In this document: in pieces, positions 1 through 8,050 of the stretch
How the letters are laid out: every line of letters begins with the position of its first letter
How positions within the stretch are numbered: position 1 is the stretch's first letter
Origin: RFPW01 sp040401595
GTDB lineage: Bacteria > Pseudomonadota > Gammaproteobacteria > Burkholderiales > Burkholderiaceae_E
Assembly: GCA_040401595.1 (NCBI GenBank)
Contig: JBBAOE010000009.1
Location: 1-64,000, forward strand
Reading direction: 5' to 3'
DNA length: 64,000 nt
Translations under genes and position numbers: made by a program
The notes under the pieces: generated by a model
Database searches by the model: none
The model's input: the letters and a program-made list of their open reading frames with translations, nothing else
What the model was told of the DNA's origin: nothing

Positions 1-48
1 GGTGGTCGTACCGTGGGTGCAGGTGTGGTGGCCAAGATCCACGCCTAA
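1..48 (+). CDS. tuf: Elongation factor Tu, C-terminal end (partial)
   Basis: Only the last 15 codons are in the window; they read GGRTVGAGVVAKIHA and then TAA. This is the characteristic C-terminal strand of EF-Tu domain 3, the GTPase that delivers aminoacyl-tRNA to the ribosome. A tuf copy directly upstream of rpsJ is the usual arrangement at the head of the S10 cluster in betaproteobacteria. The rest of the gene lies outside the window, so integrity cannot be judged. Confidence 0.9.
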   Translation, partial: GGRTVGAGVVAKIHA

Positions 49-148
49 CTCTGGTCGGTTTTAGGATGGCTCGGTGGATGCAGCGCGCAGGTGCTGCGGC
101 CATCGGGCAGATGAGATTGTTCTTTTAATTGCTCTTTGAGGACTAAAA

Positions 149-460
149 ATGCAAAGCCAGAAGATTCGGATTCGCCTGAAGGCCTTCGACTACCGACTGA
201 TCGATCAGTCAGCCGCCGAAATTGTCGAAACGGCCAAGCGCACGGGCGCCGTGGTTCATGGGCCAGTGCCGCTCCCAACGCGTATTCAGCGTTATGACGT
301 TTTGCGTAGTCCTCACGTTAACAAGACCTCGCGCGATCAGTTCGAGATCCGCACCCATCAGCGGTTGATGGACATTGTCGACCCGACCGATAAAACGGTG
401 GATGCGCTGATGAAACTGGATCTTCCATCGGGCGTCGAAGTCGAAATCAAGCTCCAGTAA
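149..460 (+). CDS. rpsJ: 30S ribosomal protein S10
   Basis: The 103-residue product has the normal S10 length and begins MQSQKIRIRLKAFDYRLID, the conserved S10 N-terminus. S10 sits in the head of the small subunit and in other bacteria also joins the NusB antitermination complex. A purine-rich stretch (gaggacta) precedes the ATG. It is the first complete gene of the S10 cluster, about 100 bp after tuf. It is separated from rplC by 184 bp that carry a stem-loop and a promoter, so rpsJ may be partly uncoupled from the genes that follow. Confidence 0.97.
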   Translation: MQSQKIRIRLKAFDYRLIDQSAAEIVETAKRTGAVVHGPVPLPTRIQRYDVLRSPHVNKTSRDQFEIRTHQRLMDIVDPTDKTVDALMKLDLPSGVEVEIKLQ

Positions 461-476
461 GGGCATATTCTGCAGA

Positions 477-517
477 CGTTGGGCTGTACGTGTTCGAAAA
501 AGCACGCCAATCCAACG
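477..517 (+). other. Stem-loop between rpsJ and rplC
   Basis: CGTTGG at 477-482 is complementary to CCAACG at 512-517. The loop contains a smaller CGTG/CACG pair (489-492 and 503-506). There is no T-tract, so this may be a processing or weak termination structure rather than a classical terminator. It lies just upstream of the promoter at 534-562. Function is inferred only from position. Confidence 0.4.
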
Positions 518-533
518 TTTGATCAGGATTCGC

Positions 534-562
534 TTGCTAGATCGACTTTAAACTGTTATATT
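534..562 (+). promoter_or_regulatory. Candidate extended -10 sigma70 promoter for rplC
   Basis: TTGCTA at 534-539 is followed after exactly 17 bp by TATATT at 557-562. A TG dinucleotide sits one base upstream of the -10 (554-555), giving an extended -10 element. It lies about 80 bp before the rplC start, in the 184-bp gap after rpsJ. It would let rplC and downstream genes be transcribed independently of tuf-rpsJ. Not experimentally supported here. Confidence 0.55.
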
Positions 563-644
563 TTTCGGCTTTCCCGCGTACCCGTGTCTTGCGGCACGGC
601 TATGCACCACACCCGGCCAATCGTAGCTGGGAACGGAGATAAAC

Positions 645-1310
645 ATGACTGCCGCTGTCCAGGGCTTAGGCCTCCTGGGACGGAAAGTTGGCATGATGCG
701 CATTTTCACCGACGACGGCGACGCCGTTCCGGTGACTGTGCTTGATGTGTCCAACAACCGTGTCACGCAAGTGAAGACCGTCGAATCCGATGGCTACACT
801 GCTGTGCAGGTCGCATTCGGCCAACGCCGTGCGTCCCGCGTTACCAAGCCAATGGCTGGTCATTTCGCCGCTGCTGGCGTTGAGTCCGGGTCGATCCTGC
901 GCGAGTTCCGGGTCGGCGCAGACGTCGCGGCCGAACTCAAGCCCGGAGCGGTGCTTCCCGCCGAAACCTTCGCCGTTGGCCAAAAGGTCGATGTGCAGGG
1001 GACGACGCTGGGTAAGGGCTTTACCGGCGCGATCAAACGGCACAATTTTTCGTCCAATCGCGCTTCGCACGGCAACTCGCGCTCGCACAACGTGCCGGGG
1101 TCGATTGGTCAGGCGCAGGATCCTGGGCGCGTGTTTCCCGGCAAGAAAATGCCAGGGCACTACGGCGCGGTCACGCGGACGGTTCAAAACCTTGTCATCG
1201 CTCGAATCGACACGGAGCGGGGGCTGTTGCTCGTGCGCGGTGCCGTTCCGGGGCATGATGAAGGCCATGTTGTGATTACCGCGGCTGTCAAAGCCCCGGC
1301 CAAGGCCTAA
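645..1310 (+). CDS. rplC: 50S ribosomal protein L3
   Basis: The 221-residue protein begins MTAAVQGLGLLGRKVGMMRIF, with the L3 N-terminal GxKxGM motif, and carries the conserved loop SHGNSRSHNVPGSIGQ and the following GxxMPGHYG region (KKMPGHYG) near the peptidyl transferase centre. L3 is one of the first proteins bound in 23S rRNA assembly. The ATG follows an ACGGAGA ribosome binding site. rplD starts 12 bp downstream. Confidence 0.97.
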   Translation: MTAAVQGLGLLGRKVGMMRIFTDDGDAVPVTVLDVSNNRVTQVKTVESDGYTAVQVAFGQRRASRVTKPMAGHFAAAGVESGSILREFRVGADVAAELKPGAVLPAETFAVGQKVDVQGTTLGKGFTGAIKRHNFSSNRASHGNSRSHNVPGSIGQAQDPGRVFPGKKMPGHYGAVTRTVQNLVIARIDTERGLLLVRGAVPGHDEGHVVITAAVKAPAKA

Positions 1311-1322
1311 GCGGGGATCACC

Positions 1323-1943
1323 ATGGAACTCAAACTCCTCGATGATCACGGACAGTCGTCGGCTACGGTGGGCGCCTCCGATACGGTTTTTGCTCGCGAG
1401 TTCAACGAACCGCTCGTGCATCAGATCGTCATCGCTTATCAGGCCAACGCTCGCAGCGGTAATCGCAAGCAGAAGGACCGTGAAGAAGTCCGCCATTCGA
1501 CCAAGAAGCCCTTTCGCCAGAAAGGAACCGGTCGAGCACGGGCGGGTATGACGTCATCGCCCTTGTGGCGCGGCGGCGGCAAGATCTTCCCGAATTCGCC
1601 GGACGAAAACTTCTCGCAGAAAGTCAATCGCAAGATGTACCGGGTCGGTGTCTGTTCGATCCTGTCGCAGTTGGCCCGTGAAGATCGCCTTGCGGTGATC
1701 GACGGGTTCGTACTGGATGCGCCCAAGACCAAGCTCCTGGCGCAAAAAGTCAAAGGGATGGGACTGGAGTCGGTTCTGGTGATCGTCGACTCGGTCGATG
1801 AGAACCTGTATCTGGCCTCGCGAAACCTGCCCAATATTGCCGTGGTTGAACCGCGGCATGCCAATCCGATGTCACTGGTGCATTTCGACAAGGTGCTCGT
1901 CACCCGGGCTGCCCTGGCTCAGTTTGAGGAGATGCTGGGATGA
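1323..1943 (+). CDS. rplD: 50S ribosomal protein L4
   Basis: The 206-residue product matches the usual L4 length. It contains the conserved RSGNRKQKDR and RQKGTGRARAG segments of the extended loop that lines the peptide exit tunnel. In enterobacteria L4 also represses its own operon; no such leader is demonstrable here. Its stop overlaps the rplW start (ATGA), indicating translational coupling. Confidence 0.97.
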   Translation: MELKLLDDHGQSSATVGASDTVFAREFNEPLVHQIVIAYQANARSGNRKQKDREEVRHSTKKPFRQKGTGRARAGMTSSPLWRGGGKIFPNSPDENFSQKVNRKMYRVGVCSILSQLAREDRLAVIDGFVLDAPKTKLLAQKVKGMGLESVLVIVDSVDENLYLASRNLPNIAVVEPRHANPMSLVHFDKVLVTRAALAQFEEMLG

Positions 1944-2281
1944 GCGCCGCACAACAAGGAGCGGCCGGGCACAGTGCTGCGCAGCATCGCGAAGAGCGAC
2001 TGCTGCGCGTGCTCCTCGGTCCGATCGTTTCCGAAAAGAGCACCATGCTCGCCGAGAAAGCCGGCCAGATCGCATTCCATGTGGTCCCGGATGCAACGCG
2101 TGCCGAAGTCAAAGCCGCCGTTGAAATGCTGTTCAAGGTTGAGGTCAACGCCGTCAACATGCTCAACATCAAGGGCCGCGCCAAGCGCTTCGGGCGCTTT
2201 CACGGACGTCGCGACGATGTGCGTAAAGCGTACGTCCGTTTGGCGCCGGGCCAGGAAATTGACTTCACGGAGGTGAAGTAA
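1940..2281 (+). CDS. rplW: 50S ribosomal protein L23
   Basis: A 113-residue L23 homologue. The core begins around residue 19 (EERLLRVLLGPIVSEKST) and contains the RAKRFGRFHGRRDDVRKAYV segment typical of L23. The first roughly 17 residues are a polar Gln/Ala-rich extension compared with the usual 95-105 residues. L23 lies at the tunnel exit and docks trigger factor and SRP. The ATG overlaps the rplD stop by four bases, and rplB begins 1 bp after its stop. Confidence 0.96.
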   Translation: MSAAQQGAAGHSAAQHREERLLRVLLGPIVSEKSTMLAEKAGQIAFHVVPDATRAEVKAAVEMLFKVEVNAVNMLNIKGRAKRFGRFHGRRDDVRKAYVRLAPGQEIDFTEVK

Positions 2282-2282
2282 C

Positions 2283-3110
2283 ATGCCCGTCGTTAAAGTC
2301 AAACCGACCTCGGCCGGACGCCGGGCGGTGGTCAAGGTGGTTTCGCCGCACCTGCACAAAGGTGCACCCTTTGCGGCTCTGGTCGAAAGCCAGCATCGCA
2401 CCGCGGGACGAAACAACAATGGCCACATCACCACGCGCCATCGCGGCGGTGGTCACAAGCAGCACTATCGCCTGGTGGATTTCCGTCGCAACGACAAGGA
2501 TGGGATTCCTGCCAAGGTTGAACGGCTTGAATACGATCCGAACCGTACGGCCCATCTGGCACTGCTGTGCTATGCCGATGGTGAGCGTCGCTACATTCTG
2601 GCGCCCCGGGGTGTCGCGGTCGGTACGACCCTGATTTCCGGTGCTGCTGCGCCGATCAAGGCAGGTAACACGCTGCCGATCCGCAATATTCCGGTCGGTT
2701 CGACCATCCACGCGGTCGAGATGCTCCCCGGCAAGGGCGCCCAGCTGGCGCGTTCGGCTGGGACCTCGGTGCAACTGCTGGCCCGCGAAGGTCTCTACGC
2801 CCAACTGCGGTTGCGTTCGGGTGAGATTCGGCGGGTCCATGTCGATTGCCGGGCAACGCTCGGTGAGGTCGGTAACGAGGAACACAACCTGCGTCAGATC
2901 GGGAAGGCCGGTGCTGTGCGTTGGCGTGGTATCCGTCCGACCGTTCGGGGTGTCGCAATGAACCCGATCGACCACCCGCATGGTGGTGGTGAGGGCAAGA
3001 CCGGCGAAGGCCGGGTGCCTGTCAGTCCGTGGGGCCAGCCGACCAAGGGCTATCGCACGCGTCGCAACAAGCGCACGACCTCGATGATCGTGTCGCGTCG
3101 CAAGAAATAA
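2283..3110 (+). CDS. rplB: 50S ribosomal protein L2
   Basis: The 275-residue protein has the standard L2 length. It has the conserved KPTSAGRRAVVKVV start, GRNNNGHITTRHRGGGHK RNA-binding segment and the C-terminal MNPIDHPHGGGEGKTGEGR motif. The His of HPHGGGEG is the residue long linked to peptidyl transferase function. L2 is a core 23S rRNA binder needed for subunit association. It is tightly packed between rplW and rpsS. Confidence 0.98.
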   Translation: MPVVKVKPTSAGRRAVVKVVSPHLHKGAPFAALVESQHRTAGRNNNGHITTRHRGGGHKQHYRLVDFRRNDKDGIPAKVERLEYDPNRTAHLALLCYADGERRYILAPRGVAVGTTLISGAAAPIKAGNTLPIRNIPVGSTIHAVEMLPGKGAQLARSAGTSVQLLAREGLYAQLRLRSGEIRRVHVDCRATLGEVGNEEHNLRQIGKAGAVRWRGIRPTVRGVAMNPIDHPHGGGEGKTGEGRVPVSPWGQPTKGYRTRRNKRTTSMIVSRRKK

Positions 3111-3125
3111 CGGGAGCCGAAAACG

Positions 3126-3401
3126 ATGGCACGTTCCGTCAAAAAAGGGCCGTTTGTCGACGACCATCTGCTCAAGAAGGTCGATGTGGCCCTGGCCACG
3201 AAGGACAAGCGCCCCATCAAGACCTGGTCACGCCGGTCGACCATCCTGCCCGACTTCATCGGTCTGACCATTGCCGTGCACAACGGTAAGCAGCATGTCC
3301 CGGTGTTCGTCAACGAAAACATGGTTGGACACAAGCTCGGCGAGTTCGCCCTGACGCGCACCTACAAGGGGCACGTTGCGGACAAGAAGGCCAAGCGCTA
3401 A
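3126..3401 (+). CDS. rpsS: 30S ribosomal protein S19
   Basis: The 91-residue product begins MARSVKKGPFVDDHLLKKV and contains KTWSRRSTILPDFIGLTI and GHKLGEFALTRTYKGH, all diagnostic of S19. S19 forms a complex with S13 in the 30S head near the A-site tRNA. It lies 15 bp after rplB in the invariant S10-cluster order. Confidence 0.97.
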   Translation: MARSVKKGPFVDDHLLKKVDVALATKDKRPIKTWSRRSTILPDFIGLTIAVHNGKQHVPVFVNENMVGHKLGEFALTRTYKGHVADKKAKR

Positions 3402-3464
3402 CCAGCGCATCAGAAACGTATCGGCATTGCCAGGGCATTGCCCAGGAGCGCCAAGGAAATCATC

Positions 3465-3794
3465 ATGGAAACCCGAGCGATACTCAAAGACGCGCATCTC
3501 TCTGCCCAGAAGGGCCGGTTGGTCGCTGATCTGGTCCGCGGCAAGTCGGTCGAGCAGGCACTGAACGTGTTGACGTTTTCGCCCAAAAAGGCCGCGTTTA
3601 TCATCAAGAAGCTGCTCGAATCGGCGATTGCCAATGCCGAGCACAACGACGGTGCCGACGTGGATGAATTGAAGGTACGTACGATTTATGTCGAAAAGGC
3701 GACTTCGATGAAGCGATTCATGGCGCGTGCCAAGGGTCGTGGGGCGAAGATCGAGAAGCAGACCTGCCACATTTATGTGACGGTCGGCGATTGA
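3465..3794 (+). CDS. rplV: 50S ribosomal protein L22
   Basis: I place the start at METRAILKDAHLSAQKGRLV because an AAGGAA ribosome binding site ends 6 bp upstream and the family begins this way; this gives 109 residues. The beta-hairpin that reaches the exit tunnel is visible near the C-terminus (KRFMARAKGRGAKIEKQTCH). L22 contacts all six 23S rRNA domains. An upstream in-frame ATG at 3438 would add 9 residues and is less likely. The stop codon lies at the base of a hairpin. Confidence 0.96.
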   Translation: METRAILKDAHLSAQKGRLVADLVRGKSVEQALNVLTFSPKKAAFIIKKLLESAIANAEHNDGADVDELKVRTIYVEKATSMKRFMARAKGRGAKIEKQTCHIYVTVGD

Positions 3795-3809
3795 CGCCGG
3801 AACGGCGTC
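3793..3809 (+). other. Hairpin overlapping the rplV stop codon
   Basis: GACGCCG (3793-3799) and CGGCGTC (3803-3809) form a perfect 7-bp stem with a GAA loop. The left arm starts inside the TGA stop of rplV. About 85 bp of apparently non-coding DNA follows before rpsC. No T-tract is present. It may modulate read-through, termination or mRNA processing between rplV and rpsC. Confidence 0.5.
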
Positions 3810-3894
3810 GGCCTTGCTCTGTGCTTCGTATCACTAATCCGCGGCTTCGTTTACGACAGCCAACTCAACACTAGAGTCAATACCAGGGTCATCC

Positions 3895-4767
3895 ATGGGA
3901 CAAAAGATTCATCCAACCGGATTCCGGCTTGCGGTCACCCGCAACTGGTCTTCGCGCTGGTATGCCGGCCGAGGCACCTACGCTGCCACGCTGCATGACG
4001 ATATTCGTGTGCGCGAATTTCTGCGCAAGAAACTCAAGAATGCGTCCGTGGGGCGGGTCGTCATCGAGCGACCGGCCAAGAACGCACGCATCACGATTTT
4101 CTCGGCTCGTCCGGGCGTGGTGATTGGCAAAAAGGGCGAGGACATCGAGAACCTCAAGGCCGAGCTGCAGAAGATGATGAAAGTGCCCGTGCACGTCAAC
4201 ATCGAAGAGATCCGCAAGCCCGAGACCGACGCGCAGTTGATTGCCGATTCGATTACCCAGCAGCTCGAGCGTCGGATCATGTTCCGCCGCGCGATGAAGC
4301 GCGCCATGCAGAATGCGATGCGCTTGGGCGCTTTGGGGATCAAGCTGATGAGCTCTGGACGTCTGAACGGGGCGGAGATTGCACGGACCGAGTGGTACCG
4401 CGAAGGCCGCGTGCCTTTGCACACCTTGCGTGCTGACATTGAGTACGGTTTTTCCGAGGCGAACACCACCTACGGGATCATCGGGGTGAAGTGCTGGGTC
4501 TACAAGGGCGATACCCTGGGCCGCAACGAGCTCGCAGCGGCGGAGAAAGAGGCTGCACCGACCGAGCGTGACGATCGTCGCGGTCGTCGGGGTGCGCCGG
4601 GCGGTCGTGGACCGGGTCGTGGCGAAGGTCGCGGCCCACGGGCTGATGCCGCAGCACCAGGTGCCGGAGCTCCAGTAGGAGCGCCGGGAAGTTCTGAGGG
4701 TCGGCCTGCCGACCGTCAGCGCGTGCGTCGGGCAGCGCCTGCTGCCGATGCCGTCAAGAGCGAATGA
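3895..4767 (+). CDS. rpsC: 30S ribosomal protein S3
   Basis: The 290-residue protein starts MGQKIHPTGFRLAVTRNWSS. It has the KH-type RNA-binding core (ARPGVVIGKKGEDIENL, GxxG loop) and the C-terminal S3 domain ending near TLGRNELA. S3 lines the mRNA entry channel. After about residue 220 comes a roughly 65-residue Arg/Gly/Ala/Pro-rich tail (RRGRRGAPGGRGPGRGEGR and beyond); E. coli S3 is 233 residues, and RG-rich tails are common in this order. It is preceded by an unusually long 100-bp gap after rplV. Confidence 0.97.
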   Translation: MGQKIHPTGFRLAVTRNWSSRWYAGRGTYAATLHDDIRVREFLRKKLKNASVGRVVIERPAKNARITIFSARPGVVIGKKGEDIENLKAELQKMMKVPVHVNIEEIRKPETDAQLIADSITQQLERRIMFRRAMKRAMQNAMRLGALGIKLMSSGRLNGAEIARTEWYREGRVPLHTLRADIEYGFSEANTTYGIIGVKCWVYKGDTLGRNELAAAEKEAAPTERDDRRGRRGAPGGRGPGRGEGRGPRADAAAPGAGAPVGAPGSSEGRPADRQRVRRAAPAADAVKSE

Positions 4768-4777
4768 GGACTAGGTC

Positions 4778-5194
<417 letters not shown>

Positions 5195-5234
5195 GCCAGC
5201 GCATCTCTCTAGTTCCAGATCAGGATCGACCTTG

Positions 5235-5429
5235 ATGAAAGCTACCGAACTGCGGGCCAAAGACGCCGAAGGCCTCAACAAAGAACTCAAAGAGTTGTTG
5301 CGGGCGCATTTCTCGCTGCGCATGCAGCATGCCACCCAGCAACTCACCAACAACAGTCAAATCCGCAAGGTGCGTCGCGACATCGCCCGCGTTCGCACCG
5401 TGCTCCACGAAAAGGCGACAGCGGTATGA
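5235..5429 (+). CDS. rpmC: 50S ribosomal protein L29
   Basis: The ATG at 5235 opens a 64-residue product beginning MKATELRAKDAEGLNKELKE, with the helical hairpin and QHATQQLTNNSQIRKVRRDI segment typical of L29. L29 is a small helical protein near L23 at the tunnel exit. An in-frame upstream extension exists but does not resemble L29, so I use the internal ATG. Its TGA overlaps the rpsQ ATG (ATGA). Confidence 0.95.
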   Translation: MKATELRAKDAEGLNKELKELLRAHFSLRMQHATQQLTNNSQIRKVRRDIARVRTVLHEKATAV

Positions 5430-5713
5430 ACGAAACCGTGAACGAGACAGCCACGATCAAAGCCACCAAGCGTTCGCTGGTTGGGCGCGTCGTGAGCGCC
5501 AAGATGAAGCAGACCGTGACCGTACTGGTCGAGCGCCAGGTTCAACATCCGCTGTATGGGAAATACCTGACACGGTCGAACAAGTACCACGCCCACGACG
5601 AAAGCGATGCGATCAACGAAGGCGATATGGTGGAGATCATCGAGGTCCGTCCTATTTCGCGCACCAAAACCTGGCGCGTGGTGCGGGTCGTCGAGGCCGC
5701 ACAAGCGATCTGA
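5426..5713 (+). CDS. rpsQ: 30S ribosomal protein S17
   Basis: The 95-residue OB-fold protein contains RSLVGRVVSAKMKQTVTVLV, HPLYGKYLTRSNKYHAHDE and RPISRTKTWRVVRVV, the S17 core. S17 is a primary 16S rRNA binder in 30S assembly. It is translationally coupled to rpmC by a 4-bp overlap. It is the last gene before a hairpin and a strong promoter, so it probably marks the end of the S10 transcription unit. Confidence 0.97.
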   Translation: MNETVNETATIKATKRSLVGRVVSAKMKQTVTVLVERQVQHPLYGKYLTRSNKYHAHDESDAINEGDMVEIIEVRPISRTKTWRVVRVVEAAQAI

Positions 5714-5719
5714 TGTCGC

Positions 5720-5751
5720 TGGCCGCTCGGGCGGCCACCACTCTAGGGTGG
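5720..5751 (+). terminator. Paired hairpins after rpsQ
   Basis: TGGCCGC (5720-5726) and GCGGCCA (5731-5737) form a perfect 7-bp stem with a TCGG loop, starting 6 bp after the rpsQ stop. It shares bases with a second stem, CCACC (5735-5739) with GGTGG (5747-5751). No T-run follows. With the promoter 27 bp downstream, this looks like an operon boundary, either a terminator or an attenuation point. Confidence 0.5.
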
Positions 5752-5777
5752 CAGTAGCGCAACAAGGGTTGTGTTGC

Positions 5778-5806
5778 TTGACAAAGCCGATTTTGTTTCC
5801 TAAACT
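5778..5806 (+). promoter_or_regulatory. Strong sigma70 promoter before rplN (spc cluster)
   Basis: A perfect -35 TTGACA (5778-5783), a 17-bp spacer and TAAACT (5801-5806) form a near-consensus sigma70 promoter. It lies in the 237-bp gap between rpsQ and rplN, about 145 bp before the rplN start. The remainder of the gap has no gene that I can support. It would drive the spc genes independently of S10. Confidence 0.75.
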
Positions 5807-5950
5807 AGAGGGCTTCGTTTTTGATTTGTCACCCGGGCCTAGCCCCGGTACGCAAATCGAAGAAGATACCCCCGCTCTACGGGACCAAGACTGACCGATT
5901 TCCTCGGGTGCGCCGCACCGGAGCCTTCGGATCAAGTTGGGAGAAATTTC

Positions 5951-6319
5951 ATGATTCAAATGCAGTCGACGCTTGACGTCGCCGATAACACCGGCGCTCG
6001 GTCCGTCATGTGTATCAAAGTCCTGGGTGGTTCCAAGCGGCGCTACGCGGGCATCGGTGATGTCATCAAGGTCAGTGTCAAGGACGCGCAGCCCCGTGGC
6101 CGCGTCAAGAAGGGCGAGATCTACAACGCGGTCGTCGTTCGGACGGCCAAGGGCGTCCGCCGTGCGGATGGATCGCTTGTGAAGTTCGATGGCAACGCCG
6201 CCGTTCTTCTGAACGCCAAGCTCGAGCCGATCGGCACGCGCATCTTCGGACCGGTCACGCGTGAGTTGCGCACGGAGCGGTTCATGAAGATCGTGTCGCT
6301 CGCGCCCGAAGTGCTTTAA
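5951..6319 (+). CDS. rplN: 50S ribosomal protein L14
   Basis: A standard 122-residue L14: MIQMQSTLDVADNTGARSVM at the start, followed by the KVLGGSKRRYAGIGDVIKV beta-barrel segment and a conserved end EPIGTRIFGPVTRELR. L14 contributes to the intersubunit bridge B8. It is the first gene of the spc cluster, following a dedicated promoter and a leader of about 130 nt. A GGGAGAAATTTC ribosome binding region precedes the ATG. Confidence 0.98.
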   Translation: MIQMQSTLDVADNTGARSVMCIKVLGGSKRRYAGIGDVIKVSVKDAQPRGRVKKGEIYNAVVVRTAKGVRRADGSLVKFDGNAAVLLNAKLEPIGTRIFGPVTRELRTERFMKIVSLAPEVL

Positions 6320-6349
6320 GCCCAACAGAGCCGGACCGGGAGCGGACGC

Positions 6350-6667
6350 ATGGACAAGATCAAAAAAGGCGACGAGGTCGTCATCATCGCTGGCCGCGAC
6401 AAAGGCAAGCGGGGCACGGTCAACAGCCGGGTCAATGAGACCCATTTGATGGTCGAGGGCGTGAACCTCGTCAAGAAACATCAGAAACCAAACCCCATGA
6501 AAGGGGTGACGGGTGGCGTGATCGAGAAGTCGATGCCAATCGATCAATCAAACCTGATGCTGCTCAATCCGGCGACGGGCAAGGGCGATCGCGTGGGTTT
6601 TCGCGTGCTCGAGGACGGCACCAAGGTGCGGGTCTTCAAGTCGAACGGCGAACAGGTTCGGGCCTAA
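6350..6667 (+). CDS. rplX: 50S ribosomal protein L24
   Basis: The 105-residue product begins MDKIKKGDEVVIIAGRDKGK, the KOW motif of L24, and contains GVNLVKKHQKPNP. L24 initiates assembly of the large subunit and sits near the tunnel exit. It follows rplN by 30 bp. The 64-bp gap to rplE contains no feature that I can support. Confidence 0.97.
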   Translation: MDKIKKGDEVVIIAGRDKGKRGTVNSRVNETHLMVEGVNLVKKHQKPNPMKGVTGGVIEKSMPIDQSNLMLLNPATGKGDRVGFRVLEDGTKVRVFKSNGEQVRA

Positions 6668-6731
6668 CGCGCGTCTGCGCATCGGCACCGTTATCCGTAT
6701 CAGCACCAGCTAGGACAGGCAGGACTGCAAC

Positions 6732-7271
6732 ATGGCGCGTTTTCAACAACAGTACCGAGATCGAGTGGTACCCGAATTGATGGAAAAATTCGGCTTCACC
6801 TCGGTCATGCAGGTACCACGCTTTACCAAAGTGACCCTGAATATGGGCGTTGGTGAGGCGATTTCCGACAAGAAGCTCATCGAGGCCGCGGTGGCCGATC
6901 TGACCCGTATCGCCGGTCAGAAGCCGGTCCAGACCAAGGCGCGCAAGGCAATTGCTGCGTTCAAGATCCGTGAAGGCTACCCGATCGGCTGTATGGTCAC
7001 CTTGCGCGGCGAGCGCATGTGGGAGTTTCTTGACCGTCTGGTCACGATTGCCCTCCCCCGCGTTCGGGACTTCCGCGGGATTTCCGGTAAGTCCTTCGAC
7101 GGTCGCGGGAATTACAACCTCGGCGTCAAGGAACAGATCATTTTCCCCGAGATCGAGTACGACAAGGTCGATCGAGTCCGAGGAATGGACATCAGCATCA
7201 CGACGACCGCTCGCAATGACGAGGAAGCCAAGGCGCTGCTCGCGTCCTTTCGCTTTCCGTTCCGCAACTGA
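6732..7271 (+). CDS. rplE: 50S ribosomal protein L5
   Basis: A 179-residue L5 homologue, the typical length. Diagnostic segments are PRFTKVTLNMGVGEAISDKK near the start, GRGNYNLGVKEQIIFPEIEY in the middle and RGMDISITTTA near the end. L5 binds 5S rRNA and contacts the P-site tRNA. The order rplX-rplE-rpsN is conserved, and rpsN begins 19 bp after its stop. Confidence 0.97.
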   Translation: MARFQQQYRDRVVPELMEKFGFTSVMQVPRFTKVTLNMGVGEAISDKKLIEAAVADLTRIAGQKPVQTKARKAIAAFKIREGYPIGCMVTLRGERMWEFLDRLVTIALPRVRDFRGISGKSFDGRGNYNLGVKEQIIFPEIEYDKVDRVRGMDISITTTARNDEEAKALLASFRFPFRN

Positions 7272-7290
7272 TTCTGCAGGCGAACCTACT

Positions 7291-7596
7291 ATGGCAAAGA
7301 AATCGCTGATCGAGCGCGAAAAGAAGCGCGAAGCACTGGTGAAGAAGTTCGAAGTCAAGCGTGCTGCGCTGAAGGCTACGATTGACAATCAGAAGCTGTC
7401 CGACGAGGTGCGTATGGATGCGCGTCTGGCGCTGCAGAAGCTGCCGCGCAATGCGAGCCCGACTCGGCTACGCAATCGCTGCGCATTGACGGGCCGGCCT
7501 CGCGGCACGTTCCGAAAGTTCGGTCTGGCGCGCAACAAGCTGCGCGAGATCGCGATGCGTGGAGAGATCCCCGGCATCGTTAAGGCCAGCTGGTAA
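7291..7596 (+). CDS. rpsN: 30S ribosomal protein S14 (zinc-free type)
   Basis: The ATG at 7291 gives 101 residues (MAKKSLIEREKKREALVKKF), ending in the conserved NRCALTGRPRGTFRKFGLAR and GEIPGIVKASW. The long form without the paired CxxC motifs marks the zinc-independent S14 found in most proteobacteria. S14 is a late-assembling protein of the 30S head. A longer reading frame begins at 6952 inside rplE but its upstream part is not S14-like. Confidence 0.96.
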   Translation: MAKKSLIEREKKREALVKKFEVKRAALKATIDNQKLSDEVRMDARLALQKLPRNASPTRLRNRCALTGRPRGTFRKFGLARNKLREIAMRGEIPGIVKASW

Positions 7597-7637
7597 TCCA
7601 GTCAGGCCACGGCAAGTACTAGGTCGGAGACCAACTT

Positions 7638-8033
7638 ATGAGCATGAGCGACCCGATCGCCGATATGTTCACGCGCATCCGCAATGGGCAGCGCGTTGAA
7701 ATGCAGTCGGTGGCAATGCCTTCTTCCAAATTGAAAGTTGCAATCGCGCAGCTTCTCAAGGATGAGGGCTACATTGAAGATTTTTCGGTCCGTCATGATG
7801 GGCCGAAGTCGCAGCTGGAAGTTCAGCTGAAGTACTACGCGGGACACCCGGTGATCGAGCGCATCGAGCGCGTCAGTCGTCCGGGCCTGCGGGTTTACAA
7901 AGGGCGCGAGAGCTTGCCCCAGGTCATGAATGGCCTGGGTGTCGCGATCGTTTCCACGCCGCGCGGACTGATGACTGACCGCCATGCCCGCAAAGCGGGG
8001 ATGGGTGGTGAAGTCATCGGTATCGTGGCCTGA
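7638..8033 (+). CDS. rpsH: 30S ribosomal protein S8
   Basis: The 131-residue protein begins MSMSDPIADMFTRIRNGQ and ends with the conserved GVAIVSTPRGLMTDRHAR and GGEVIGIVA segments of S8. S8 binds the central domain of 16S rRNA. In E. coli it also represses the spc operon through the rplE region; no equivalent site can be demonstrated here by eye. It is followed after 17 bp by rplF. Confidence 0.97.
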   Translation: MSMSDPIADMFTRIRNGQRVEMQSVAMPSSKLKVAIAQLLKDEGYIEDFSVRHDGPKSQLEVQLKYYAGHPVIERIERVSRPGLRVYKGRESLPQVMNGLGVAIVSTPRGLMTDRHARKAGMGGEVIGIVA

Positions 8034-8050
8034 CGCGCAAGGAGGCCAAG

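Noticed and set aside
666..1496. 276-codon antisense frame over rplC
   Set aside because: A shadow of rplC; no protein motif.
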